Below are positions 8,273-16,028 of a stretch of DNA of 64,000 bases, one piece after another. Position 1 is the stretch's first letter; every line of letters begins with the position of its first letter. The DNA comes from Paenibacillus polymyxa M1 (lineage in GTDB: Bacteria > Bacillota > Bacilli > Paenibacillales > Paenibacillaceae), in contig NC_017542.1 in NCBI RefSeq assembly GCF_000237325.1, forward strand, positions 819,501 to 883,500. The letters are read 5' to 3'. Below the pieces are notes generated by a model. The model saw nothing but the letters and a program-made list of their open reading frames with translations. It was not told the DNA's origin and searched no databases. The position numbers were made by a program, and so were the translations under genes.

Positions 8273-8701
8273 ATGAGCGAATTCAAACAGATTCTGGTCG
8301 CGATTGATGGTTCGGAACACGCTATGAAGGCATTGGAGACAGCCAAAACGTTGTCTAAGCAGCTTCAGGGAAACCTGCATCTGACCGTATTGCATGTAAA
8401 TCCGACTTTATCCATGAATGAGCCCCCGGTTGGGATTGATGTGGATGAGCGGATCGAAGAGGAAGGCCGTCATATTCTGGAGCCTGCAGCCGACTATTTG
8501 AAGGACGAGGGCATTTCGTACCGTATGCTGGCGGGTCATGGTGATCCGGCGAGTGTTATTTGCGAGAGTGCAAAGCAGGAAAAGGCGGATATGATCATTA
8601 TGGGAACACGGGGACAGGGACTTGTTTCAGAGCTGATCCTGGGTAGTGTGAGTCATCATGTGATTCAGCATGCACCTTGTCCGGTACTGACGGTAAAATA
8701 G
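8273..8701 (+). CDS. Universal stress protein UspA family
   Basis: A 142-residue single UspA domain. It opens 'KQILVAIDGSEHAMKALETA' and closes with the nucleotide-binding motif GTRGQGLVSELILGSVS..HAPCPVLTV, the G-2x-G-9x-G(S/T) type of ATP-binding Usps. GGGAGG precedes the ATG. It is 27 bp downstream of the MFS gene and 43 bp upstream of the aldehyde dehydrogenase, so probably co-transcribed and induced by the same stress. Confidence 0.93.
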   Translation: MSEFKQILVAIDGSEHAMKALETAKTLSKQLQGNLHLTVLHVNPTLSMNEPPVGIDVDERIEEEGRHILEPAADYLKDEGISYRMLAGHGDPASVICESAKQEKADMIIMGTRGQGLVSELILGSVSHHVIQHAPCPVLTVK

Positions 8702-8744
8702 ATGTTAAAAGGAACATTGATATAGAGAAAAGGAGGAAAAAAGC

Positions 8745-10163
8745 ATGCAGCAGCATTTATTTATTGGTGGTGAATGGCAAGTAGCTTCATCATATACGAC
8801 ACTGAAATCACCGTATTCTGGGGAAGTCATTGCTGAGGTAGCAGAGGCCACTGCTGAGGATGCCAAGACCGCTATTCAGGCCGCATCTGATGCACGTGCA
8901 GTGATGCGGGCCATGCCAGCGCACCAGCGGTCAGCTATTTTGGAGAAGCTGGCTGACCTGCTGGAAGAGCGGCGTGAGGATGCAGCACGTATCATTGCAC
9001 GCGAAGCGTCCAAGCCATGGAAGGCTGCGCTCGCGGAAGTTGATCGGACCGTGCAAACCTACAAGTTCGCAGCCGAAGAAGCCAAGCGCATTCACGGGGA
9101 AACCATTCCGCTGGATGCAGCACCGGGCGGCGAGGGCCGAATGGCCTACACGCTTAAAGAACCTGTCGGGGTAGTAGGAGCTATTACACCATTTAACTTC
9201 CCGATGAACCTGGTCGCTCATAAAGTGGGCCCTGCGCTGGCAGCAGGCAATACGGTTGTATTGAAGCCTGCGGAGCAGACACCGCTATCGGCTTACTTGA
9301 TCGCGGAACTGCTGGAGCAGGCTGGGTTGCCTGCGGGCGCTCTTAACGTGATCAGCGGCGATGGTAAAACCATTGGCGACGTACTTGTCACTGATCCGCG
9401 CGTTAGCTATATCACTTTTACCGGTAGTCCGGCGGTCGGTACAGAAATTCGCTCCAAGGCTGGCTTGAAGCGGGTCACGCTGGAGCTGGGTTCCAACGCG
9501 GCTGTTATTATTGACCGTGATACGGATGTGGACGCGGTCATCGACCGTTGTGTAAGTGGAGCCTTTGCCAATCAGGGGCAGGTATGTATCTCGGTTCAAC
9601 GTATTTACGTTGTCGATGAGCTGTATGATACATTTGTATCCCGATTTGTAGAGGCGACTCAACGTTTAAAAATTGGAGATCCGCTAGACCCGGACACGGA
9701 CGTATCGGCGCTCATCTCAGCCAAGGATGTCGAGCGTGTTCGTGAGTGGCTGGAGGAAGCAGTCCAGGCAGGCGCGAGGATCGCTCTGGGTGGGCATACC
9801 GAAGGAGGGATTCTGGAGCCAACCGTATTGCTCGATGTGGACCCGACTTCCAAGGTATCCTGCCGCGAAGTGTTTGCCCCACTTGTGCTGATTCATTCCG
9901 TTAGCTCTGTAGATGAGGCTGTGAATCATGTGAATAATTCAATTTATGGCTTACAGGCGGGAATTTACACACGTAATATCACGACCGCGCTGGATGCAGC
10001 GGACAAGCTTGAGGTGGGAGGCGTGATGATCAATGACATACCAAGCTTCCGTGTTGACCATATGCCGTATGGCGGTGTGAAGCAAAGTGGCACCGGACGC
10101 GAAGGTGTAAAGTACGCTATGGAAGAAATGCTGGAAACCAAGCTGATCGTTATTAAACGGTAA
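8745..10163 (+). CDS. NAD(P)-dependent aldehyde dehydrogenase
   Basis: A 472-residue ALDH-superfamily enzyme. Visible motifs are 'AITPFNFPMNLVAHKVGPALAAGNTVVLKPAEQTP' (cofactor binding, about 142-176), 'FTGSPAVG', the general-base Glu in 'TLELGSNA' (about 248-255), and the catalytic Cys in 'ANQGQVCIS' (about 277-285). It is full length for the family and closest in feel to lactaldehyde/glyceraldehyde-3-phosphate (non-phosphorylating) or vanillin-type enzymes; the substrate cannot be fixed from sequence. AAAGGAGG precedes the start. It is the last gene of the MerR-MFS-UspA-ALDH unit and is followed by a terminator. Confidence 0.92.
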   Translation: MQQHLFIGGEWQVASSYTTLKSPYSGEVIAEVAEATAEDAKTAIQAASDARAVMRAMPAHQRSAILEKLADLLEERREDAARIIAREASKPWKAALAEVDRTVQTYKFAAEEAKRIHGETIPLDAAPGGEGRMAYTLKEPVGVVGAITPFNFPMNLVAHKVGPALAAGNTVVLKPAEQTPLSAYLIAELLEQAGLPAGALNVISGDGKTIGDVLVTDPRVSYITFTGSPAVGTEIRSKAGLKRVTLELGSNAAVIIDRDTDVDAVIDRCVSGAFANQGQVCISVQRIYVVDELYDTFVSRFVEATQRLKIGDPLDPDTDVSALISAKDVERVREWLEEAVQAGARIALGGHTEGGILEPTVLLDVDPTSKVSCREVFAPLVLIHSVSSVDEAVNHVNNSIYGLQAGIYTRNITTALDAADKLEVGGVMINDIPSFRVDHMPYGGVKQSGTGREGVKYAMEEMLETKLIVIKR

Positions 10164-10176
10164 ATAGCTATATAGA

Positions 10177-10238
10177 AGCCTATCTGAAGGACATCGAAAA
10201 TGCTTTGCGTATGTCTGCTCATTAGATAGGCTTTTTTT
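10177..10238 (+). terminator. Terminator of the MerR-MFS-Usp-ALDH operon
   Basis: AGCCTATCT (10177-10185) pairs with AGATAGGCT (10224-10232), followed by seven T. The enclosed 38 bases contain a second short pairing (ACAT/ATGT), giving a long hairpin. Confidence 0.85.
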
Positions 10239-10318
10239 CTCATTATTTGCGCGAATGTCAGATGAAAATAAAGTGTTAGACTGAAAAATATTTGGATAAA
10301 GCGTATTTAGCTTGAGTT

Positions 10319-11113
10319 TTAAACCGTTGGAACTGTTCCACCGTCAATATTATATTCACTTCCTGTAATAGAAGCGGCCCGGTCGGATACCAGAAAAGCA
10401 ACAAGCTCAGCGACTTCTTCTGGTAGTCCTGGACGACCAATTGGAATTCCTCCCAACGAGTCCATTAGTTGCTTTAATGCACTTTCTCGGTCGCCTGTCG
10501 TCTCAGCAATCCGATCAATCAAACTTTGTGCTGCCTTCGTTTCGATAAAGCCTGGCGCAACTGTATTAATACGAATGCCTTGAGGCGAAAACTGCTTGGA
10601 TAATCCTTTGCTGTAAGTAGTTAAAGCTGCTTTGGCCGCGGCATAAGCCAATGTTGCATCATATAGAGGCAAGCGACGTTGAATAGATGAAATATGAATA
10701 ATAACACCTGAACCCTTTTCCACCATAGCTGGCAGCAGTCCACGGTCTAAACGAACGGCAGCAAACAGATTGGCGTTAAAAGTTTGCTGCCAATGCTCGT
10801 CCGTCAAGACAAGAGCTCCCCCGGATGGGGCTGACGAGCCTCCAACATTGTTGACAAGAATATCTACATCGCCTAGGCGCTCAAGAACGCTGGTTACCAC
10901 TTTATCTACACCTTCAGGCGTACTAATATCGGCTGGAATAAATAGATCCGGATTTTCTAAATTAACTGGAGTAGTTCGAGCCGTAGTAATTACAGTAGCA
11001 CCTGCAGCCGTAAGTCTCTTAGCAATAGCCTCTCCCATTCCTTGGGTACCGCCTGTGACCAAGGCCCTTTTGCCTTTAAACTCACTTAAAATGCTTTCTA
11101 ATTGAAAACTCAT
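10319..11113 (-). CDS. SDR-family oxidoreductase
   Basis: A 264-residue short-chain dehydrogenase/reductase. It has the cofactor motif TGGTQGMG (about 21-28), NNVGG in place of NNAG (about 90-94), catalytic Ser in 'IHISSIQRR' and the catalytic YAAAK (about 157-161), ending with the '[16 protein letters not shown]' tail. An in-frame TTG at 11140 lies before the AGGAGGAATT ribosome site, so ATG at 11113 is the start. It is the promoter-distal gene of an NTF2/DUF1330/SDR unit with spacings of 84 and 32 bp, apparently under the WYL regulator upstream. Confidence 0.92.
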   Translation of the reverse strand: MSFQLESILSEFKGKRALVTGGTQGMGEAIAKRLTAAGATVITTARTTPVNLENPDLFIPADISTPEGVDKVVTSVLERLGDVDILVNNVGGSSAPSGGALVLTDEHWQQTFNANLFAAVRLDRGLLPAMVEKGSGVIIHISSIQRRLPLYDATLAYAAAKAALTTYSKGLSKQFSPQGIRINTVAPGFIETKAAQSLIDRIAETTGDRESALKQLMDSLGGIPIGRPGLPEEVAELVAFLVSDRAASITGSEYNIDGGTVPTV

Positions 11114-11197
11114 GTGAATAATTCCTCCTAATTTTGACAATGTGGTTGAGAACTACCTCTAGGTATCTTCACTCCGAGTTCACTTGTTTTGCGAACC

Positions 11198-11485
11198 TTA
11201 CACACTATCGACAATGATACCCCGGTACCGCCCTCCGCGCAGTCGATGCTTTAGGGCTTTTTGATAGGCTGGACTAAAGTACCAAGCTTGTGCTTCCTCA
11301 AAAGTGGGGAATTCCAAGATGGCCAGCCCTTCAATATCGGGTCCTTCGAGGACCTGGTATGCGCCATACATTGCTAGGGGTTTGACGGAATGTCCCGCCA
11401 AACCTGCCGGTGCCAACTGAGAATAGAGTTGGAGTTCAGTTTGATCGGTACTCTGTTCACGTATAAAAACAACATAAGCGGGCAT
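11198..11485 (-). CDS. DUF1330 family protein
   Basis: A 95-residue ferredoxin-like-fold protein matching DUF1330: 'PAYVVFIREQSTDQTELQLYS' at the start and 'GLAILEFPTFEEAQAWYFSPAYQ' (about 54-76), the most conserved family stretch. DUF1330 proteins are small dimeric alpha/beta barrels of unclear role, often encoded with oxidoreductases as here. It sits between the NTF2-like and SDR genes. Confidence 0.87.
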   Translation of the reverse strand: MPAYVVFIREQSTDQTELQLYSQLAPAGLAGHSVKPLAMYGAYQVLEGPDIEGLAILEFPTFEEAQAWYFSPAYQKALKHRLRGGRYRGIIVDSV

Positions 11486-11517
11486 ATACGTTTTCCCTTT
11501 CTTATTTTTTAATTTCT

Positions 11518-11868
11518 TTATGGAAGTGTAATAATCAGTTCTTTAATTTTATGGTTGTTTACTAGAAATTGGTGTTTAAGTAGGAGTGGGTCGGGAAGAT
11601 TCGATTTATCAAAGTCTCCGTCTACTTTCGCAATTACGACGATGGTATTATTAATGTCATCCATATCCACGATCTCGAAGGTGACATTCGGCTCCAATAT
11701 TTCTGCTTCACACCATGATTTTATGGCTTCCTTACCTTTGATTTCGCGATGGTTATCTAAGATCAACGCATCTTTATCGAAAGCGGATGTAAATGCTTCA
11801 AGTCGGGATTTGTTCGCTGATGTAAAGTAAGTTTCTACTGCTGGTGGCATGGATCTATGTGAATTCAT
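11518..11868 (-). CDS. Nuclear transport factor 2 / SnoaL-like protein
   Basis: A 116-residue cone-shaped alpha+beta protein of the NTF2-like superfamily: 'VETYFTSANKSRLEAFTSAFDKDALILDNHREIKGKEAIKSWCEAEI' is the typical N-terminal helix pair plus hairpin. Such proteins bind or isomerise small hydrophobic ligands, or are inert ligand binders. The first gene of a leftward unit with DUF1330 and SDR genes. The AGGAGGTTGAAGAATC leader supports the start at 11868. Confidence 0.82.
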   Translation of the reverse strand: MNSHRSMPPAVETYFTSANKSRLEAFTSAFDKDALILDNHREIKGKEAIKSWCEAEILEPNVTFEIVDMDDINNTIVVIAKVDGDFDKSNLPDPLLLKHQFLVNNHKIKELIITLP

Positions 11869-11936
11869 TGATTCTTCAACCTCCTATGGTGAGTATGTGG
11901 TGAGCGATAACTTCAAACTCATCATAGCAGTAATAA

Positions 11937-11962
11937 TATGACTACATGATGTCTTATTATAG
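11937..11962 (-). promoter_or_regulatory. Putative WYL-regulator operator, site A
   Basis: TATGACTACATGATGTC followed by TTATTATAG lies about 70 bp upstream of the NTF2-like start and overlaps the end of the WYL gene. It matches a second site in front of the WYL gene at about 21 of 27 positions and contains ATGAC-N8-GTC(T/A)T dyad symmetry. Confidence 0.5.
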
Positions 11963-12868
11963 AGGATCATTTAAATTTCTTTTCATCGTTTCTAAATGAG
12001 ACAATATTCTTGTACGTACTTGTTCGGGGCTAACCTCTATAAGGAGGGGACCAAAGGACAGCAGATAACTGTCCAACCAATTGCCTACAGGAAATTGTGC
12101 CGTGACGGTATAAGAGCCGTCTTCCCTCTGAGTAATTGTTTTCTCGGCAAATTCATCGTATACGCGGTAAGCTCCTTGAGCAGAAATGTGAAGAGTTACT
12201 TCAATGGTATGAAGCAAGTCGTTCATCTTTGTATCTGTAGCTGCTACGACTGTTCTTGGCTCATAACTAATTTCGGTAACTACAATCTCTTTCATTCGGC
12301 TAATCTTAAATACACGATAACTTTCGGTATTTAAACAGTAACCTTCCACATACCAGGATTTATCTTTAAACAAGAGCTTGGCAGGTTCGATGCTACGATA
12401 ACTCTGTTCCCCGGCGACGTTATAATAGCGGAACTTTATAACACGGTTTGTGATTATTGCGTTGCGTATAAGAGTGAATAGCTGTCTCTGGCTGTTTTGG
12501 CTTCCCCATGGCGAAAAATCTACTTCGATCCAGTTTCCCATTTCTTTTTTAAAAAGCCTACTCAACTTGTTTAGCACTTCTTCTACCTGTGGGATGGTAG
12601 CTGTAGCCACACTCTGAAGGGCCATTAAGATATCATCTTGTTCCTGCTCGGACAGTAAAGAGGTGTTAAAGACATAACCCTCCATCAATGATATTCCGCC
12701 ACCTTTGCCTCTACTGCTGTAGATGGGAATCCCAGCTGCGCTTAAGGCATCTATGTCCCGATAAATTGTTCGTGTGGAAACCTCAAAATGCTCTGCCAAT
12801 TCATCAGCAGTCACTTTTTTCTTATGGAGTAACATATAAACGATTTCAAATTGTCTGCTTAACGGCAT
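11957..12868 (-). CDS. HTH/WYL-domain transcriptional regulator (YafY-type)
   Basis: A 303-residue DeoR-like/WYL regulator. The N-terminal HTH_11 domain is 'RQFEIVYMLLHKKKVTADELAEHFEVSTRTIYRDIDALSAAGIPIYSSRGKGGG', and the WYL core appears as 'KSWYVEGYCLNTESYRVFKISRM' (about 180-200). GAGAGGTGAAGCTT precedes the ATG at 12868; an upstream in-frame start at 12892 is less well placed. It adjoins the leftward NTF2/DUF1330/SDR unit, and similar dyads lie before both units, so autoregulation plus control of that unit is likely. The ligand is unknown. Confidence 0.9.
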   Translation of the reverse strand: MPLSRQFEIVYMLLHKKKVTADELAEHFEVSTRTIYRDIDALSAAGIPIYSSRGKGGGISLMEGYVFNTSLLSEQEQDDILMALQSVATATIPQVEEVLNKLSRLFKKEMGNWIEVDFSPWGSQNSQRQLFTLIRNAIITNRVIKFRYYNVAGEQSYRSIEPAKLLFKDKSWYVEGYCLNTESYRVFKISRMKEIVVTEISYEPRTVVAATDTKMNDLLHTIEVTLHISAQGAYRVYDEFAEKTITQREDGSYTVTAQFPVGNWLDSYLLSFGPLLIEVSPEQVRTRILSHLETMKRNLNDPL

Positions 12869-12897
12869 AAGCTTCACCTCTCTCGGTAGCATACACC

Positions 12898-12927
12898 TTA
12901 TAACATGACATTATAAAGTCATATTAA
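12898..12927 (-). promoter_or_regulatory. Putative WYL-regulator operator, site B
   Basis: Read on the minus strand: ATATGACTTTATAATGTC then ATGTTATAAG, about 35-60 bp before the WYL start. ATATGAC-N8-GTCATGT is an inverted repeat. It shares ATATGACTxxATxATGTCxTxTTATA with site A at 11937. Confidence 0.5.
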
Positions 12928-13055
12928 GTGATTGCTCTACATCACACCCTAATGGGCATCAACTGGGGGACTTTATTTACTTTGAACAGCGATAATAACA
13001 CTGCCTTGGATCAGATCTTTTTACAATCTTTTATATAAAGTTGAACCAAAAGCAC

Positions 13056-13124
13056 TTGCAAAATAAAAAGGAATAAACTATACTGAGGCCAGTTAGTTAG
13101 TGATTGATCAATTACTAACTAACT
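13056..13124 (+). promoter_or_regulatory. Sigma-A promoter and 34-bp palindromic operator
   Basis: TTGCAA (13056-13061), a 17-bp spacer and TATACT (13079-13084) form a good promoter. Right at the expected start point lies a 34-bp palindrome (13091-13124) with perfect 11-bp arms AGTTAGTTAGT / ACTAACTAACT and core ATTGATCAAT, with one mismatched pair. It is a strong operator candidate for the reductase gene at 13290. Confidence 0.7.
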
Positions 13125-13243
13125 GATTAACAAGCAACGAGGTAACATTCATGAGCAAGAGACTGCTTCAAGTTTACTAAATGTATCTTTATTGGAACTA
13201 TGGATTGATAAAGATTCAGTTAGATGAAGAAGTATGAAGTTAT

Positions 13244-13260
13244 GTAATTAATCAATCACT
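13244..13260 (+). promoter_or_regulatory. Second, half-length copy of the operator
   Basis: On the minus strand this reads AGTGATTGATTAATTAC, 16 of 17 bases identical to the centre of the palindrome at 13091-13124. It lies immediately before the ribosome site of the reductase gene. The two copies are about 145 bp apart across an untranslated leader that contains only a doubtful 9-codon ORF (13151-13180, MSKRLLQVY). Confidence 0.5.
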
Positions 13261-13289
13261 CATTTTATTTGTAAATGGAGGAGAAAAAG

Positions 13290-13856
13290 ATGAAACATCT
13301 TATTATTTACGCGCATCCATCTGAGGGAAGCTTTAATCATGCAATTTTGACCACTGCAGTGGAGGGGCTAAAGCAAAAAGGACATGATGTGGTGGTTCGT
13401 GATCTGTATGATATCGGCTTTCAACCTGTAGTCAGCAGTAGCGAGATTATTGGAGGAATCGGAGAAGATATTGTGCGGGAACAGCAGTTTTTGCAATGGG
13501 CAGAGGTGATCACCTTTATTTATCCGATTTGGTGGACGGGGATGCCAGCCATCATGAAGGGATATATTGACCGCGTATTCTCTTACGGATTTGCTTACAA
13601 ATATGTAAACGGGGTGCAGATGGGACTGCTCAAGGGGAAGAAGGTCATCATCCTCAACACACAAGGGAAATCACATGCGGAATATGCCAGCAATGGCATG
13701 GATCAAGCACTTCGCTTGACGTCCGACAAAGGCATATTTGAATATTGTGGGCTTGACGTCATGTATCATCTATTCTTCGAGTCCGTACCACAATCCGATG
13801 AGGATACGCGCAAGACGTGGCTTCGCCAGATTGCAGACATGGCCAGCAAAGCCTAA
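13290..13856 (+). CDS. NAD(P)H oxidoreductase, flavodoxin-like fold (KefF/YwrO type)
   Basis: A 188-residue protein of the NQO/flavodoxin_2 family. 'HLIIYAHPSEGSFNHAI' is the FMN phosphate loop and 'ITFIYPIWWTGMPAIMKGYIDRVFSYGFAY' (about 76-105) is the family's FMN/active-site signature. Such enzymes reduce quinones, nitro compounds or azo dyes by two electrons. GGAGGAG is contained in the upstream in-frame ATG at 13275, so ATG 13290 is the start. A strong promoter with a palindromic operator and a second operator copy flank the leader, suggesting induction by electrophiles through an unlinked repressor. Confidence 0.92.
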   Translation: MKHLIIYAHPSEGSFNHAILTTAVEGLKQKGHDVVVRDLYDIGFQPVVSSSEIIGGIGEDIVREQQFLQWAEVITFIYPIWWTGMPAIMKGYIDRVFSYGFAYKYVNGVQMGLLKGKKVIILNTQGKSHAEYASNGMDQALRLTSDKGIFEYCGLDVMYHLFFESVPQSDEDTRKTWLRQIADMASKA

Positions 13857-13873
13857 TAAAAATAGGTTAAGGA

Positions 13874-13908
13874 GAAGAAGGCTTGTGATATTAAGCCTTC
13901 TTCTTTTG
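13874..13908 (+). terminator. Terminator after the NAD(P)H oxidoreductase
   Basis: GAAGAAGGCTT (13874-13884) pairs perfectly with AAGCCTTCTTC (13893-13903), followed by TTTT. Confidence 0.85.
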
Positions 13909-13968
13909 GAATGTGACAATAAATATGTTTGATAGTGCAGTAAAACTGAATTGGTAATTTAACAGGGC

Positions 13969-14832
13969 CTATATAGTGATATCTATGCCTTGAGTATGAA
14001 TGCTTACCGAAGATTTAGATAGCTTGATGGTCTGAGCAAACAATTGATCGAAGGATTTACGGTCCACAAGCCCTTTGTACGAGACAACGTTATCCATCGC
14101 GTCCAGCTCCTTGCTTTTCACCTTGCTGGTGACGGCCTCAAGGATGTGTTGATCCAAGTTGTTTGCTTTTTGGAATTCACTTCTGACTTGGGACAGAGTG
14201 GAGCCATAACTTTCGAGCTTCGCCAATACGTTAGCAAATAGGCTTCGGATATCGTCGCTTTCAGTAATATGGTCAAGTCCTAATGTTTGGGGACTCACAT
14301 CCAAGAGATTGAAACCCGTCTGCTGCGTTGTACTATCTTTAGGCTGGATAACCTCTTGGAATGCTCCATCGGTGGCTTTGTTATACATTTTGGCAGTTCC
14401 TTTTAAGAATCCCCCATATAAACCTGTAATTGTATCCGTCATTTCTTGAAGATGTTCCTTGATTTCAGACTTCGCTTGCTCCTTATATTCTAAAGATGCG
14501 TTACTTTGGTCAATCTTATCCAATTCATCCAGCCAAGGATCTACCGAGTTTTTCAGGCTTTGATGCAATGCAGTATATATTCCTTGTACGACCCCTAATC
14601 CCCGATCAATGAGAGCGCTTTGAGTCAATCCATCATCTAGCGCACTTTTGTTATTCATTTGCTTCAAATCCAGCATTTTCTCTGTACGTTCACTTTTTTC
14701 CGCCTGGGCATTCTGCTGCATACGGGAAGCAATCTGCTGGTTGAGCTGTTGAACCGTCGAGTTATTGATTGAATTCCCTTGTTTGCTGATGCGATTGAAA
14801 GCTACTGGCAGAGATGCATTGTTTAACCTCAT
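13969..14832 (-). CDS. Hypothetical all-helical protein
   Basis: A 287-residue protein I do not recognise. It is polar, Gln/Lys/Ser-rich and predicted mostly helical, with no signal peptide or membrane span. The first residues (MRLNNASLPVAFNRISKQGN) faintly recall flagellin N-termini, and the region at 220-250 (LESYGSTLSQVRSEFQKAN) is heptad-like; neither is enough for a call. The start is set by TAGGAGGTA before ATG 14832; the frame extends 17 codons upstream without a ribosome site. Single gene. Confidence 0.7.
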   Translation of the reverse strand: MRLNNASLPVAFNRISKQGNSINNSTVQQLNQQIASRMQQNAQAEKSERTEKMLDLKQMNNKSALDDGLTQSALIDRGLGVVQGIYTALHQSLKNSVDPWLDELDKIDQSNASLEYKEQAKSEIKEHLQEMTDTITGLYGGFLKGTAKMYNKATDGAFQEVIQPKDSTTQQTGFNLLDVSPQTLGLDHITESDDIRSLFANVLAKLESYGSTLSQVRSEFQKANNLDQHILEAVTSKVKSKELDAMDNVVSYKGLVDRKSFDQLFAQTIKLSKSSVSIHTQGIDITI

Positions 14833-15315
14833 TAAATTCGTACCTCCTATGTATATTGAATATGGATACGCATACTCTATCAATATCGGCAGAGATCGAG
14901 AAAAATTAAAGGAAAGTGCACGCGCATTCGTATACCCTCCCTGTTAAACAAGCATTCTAATTAGTGATAGGCTGGTCTGACCTGTATTCCTCATTTTTTC
15001 CAAAATAATACGCTTGGCCGCTGCTATAGCTTTTGGTCGAGGGTGGTTTACCGTAGAAAAATGAATAAATAAATGAAATGACCTTCTCTAATTAAAGAAG
15101 GTCATTTTTTAATTCAGGAACCATTATTAAATGTAGCACAGCCTTCTGCTTATAGGCGTTCTCGCTTGCAATTCATCCAGTAGTTCTTTATACCTAGTAT
15201 AGATTTTTCGCATATGCATTTTGTCGGTTAGCTATGATGCTGCGTATCACGGTTCAAAATTAGCTGTACATGATGAAATCTCTGGTGTATACCTATGTAG
15301 GATAGCAAGCTGTAG
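14833..15315. other. Intergenic stretch without genes
   Basis: About 480 bp between two leftward genes. It holds the promoter side of the helical hypothetical, a short ATGAATAAATAA remnant before a terminator at 15076-15107, and AT-rich sequence in which I see no gene or RNA. Confidence 0.6.
15076..15110. terminator. Bidirectional terminator
   Basis: AAATGACCTTC (15076-15086) pairs perfectly with GAAGGTCATTT (15097-15107), flanked by T-runs in both directions. It stops the leftward AbrB-type transcript; no intact rightward gene precedes it. Confidence 0.75.
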
Positions 15316-15780
15316 TTATAGCAATTTTTTGAGCTGGGATATACGGGCTTGGGAAACCTCAAGCATTTTGGCATATTCGTGCTGTGCTGCATTGGGCTGC
15401 TTTTGCATTAATTCTTTGAGACTTTCAATCATCTGCTGTGTTGATCGCCGTAGACGTTTGGGCTCTTTATTCGACCGTTGTCCGTTGGCTAAAGCTGATT
15501 TGGCTGGTCTCAGGACAGGACTGAAATTTAACCCCTTCTTTAAACTTTCAATACATTCTTTACAAATAAAACTGTCTCTAAAATAAGTCAATTGTTCTGC
15601 TGAACCACACATTTTACACGTCACCCCGGTATATTTTCGAAAGGCGAGAATACCAGTTTCCTCATCTGCGAAAATCTCAACAGGATCACCCACATTAAAA
15701 TCCATAGAAATTCGCATTTCTTTGGGAATGACGATACGGCCTAACGCATCTAGGGGACGTGTCATACCTGTACTTTTCAA
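15316..15780 (-). CDS. AbrB-type regulator with zinc ribbon and C-terminal HTH
   Basis: A 154-residue protein in three parts. Residues 1-50 are an AbrB/SpoVT swapped-hairpin domain (MKSTGMTRPLDALGRIVIPK, then EMRISMDFNVGDPVEIF). Residues 55-76 form a CxxC-x14-CxxC zinc ribbon (Cys 55, 58, 73, 76). Residues 133-154 form an HTH-like end (AQHEYAKMLEVSQARISQL). The AbrB of B. subtilis (94-96 aa) lacks the last two. The start is TTG at 15780, seven bases after AAGGAGGT. It probably binds DNA as a dimer or tetramer; targets are unknown. Confidence 0.85.
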   Translation of the reverse strand: MKSTGMTRPLDALGRIVIPKEMRISMDFNVGDPVEIFADEETGILAFRKYTGVTCKMCGSAEQLTYFRDSFICKECIESLKKGLNFSPVLRPAKSALANGQRSNKEPKRLRRSTQQMIESLKELMQKQPNAAQHEYAKMLEVSQARISQLKKLL

Positions 15781-16028
15781 ATGATAACCTCCTTTTTTAT
15801 ATCCTTATAATACTAAATAATTATGATAAAAAAGAATAGGCTTAGAGAAGCAATCGCATATATTAAGTAAACTGTTGAAAAGTATACAAGTAATTCCCAT
15901 AATATGTTTGTTTAATGGTGGAAAACGTGTTGAGGAATTATAGGGGATTGCCGATATATATTCAGAATCAATATTCTAGTTGGCAAAGAAATTTTTAGTA
16001 ATATACGTTAAGGGGCTGTGAATTACAT

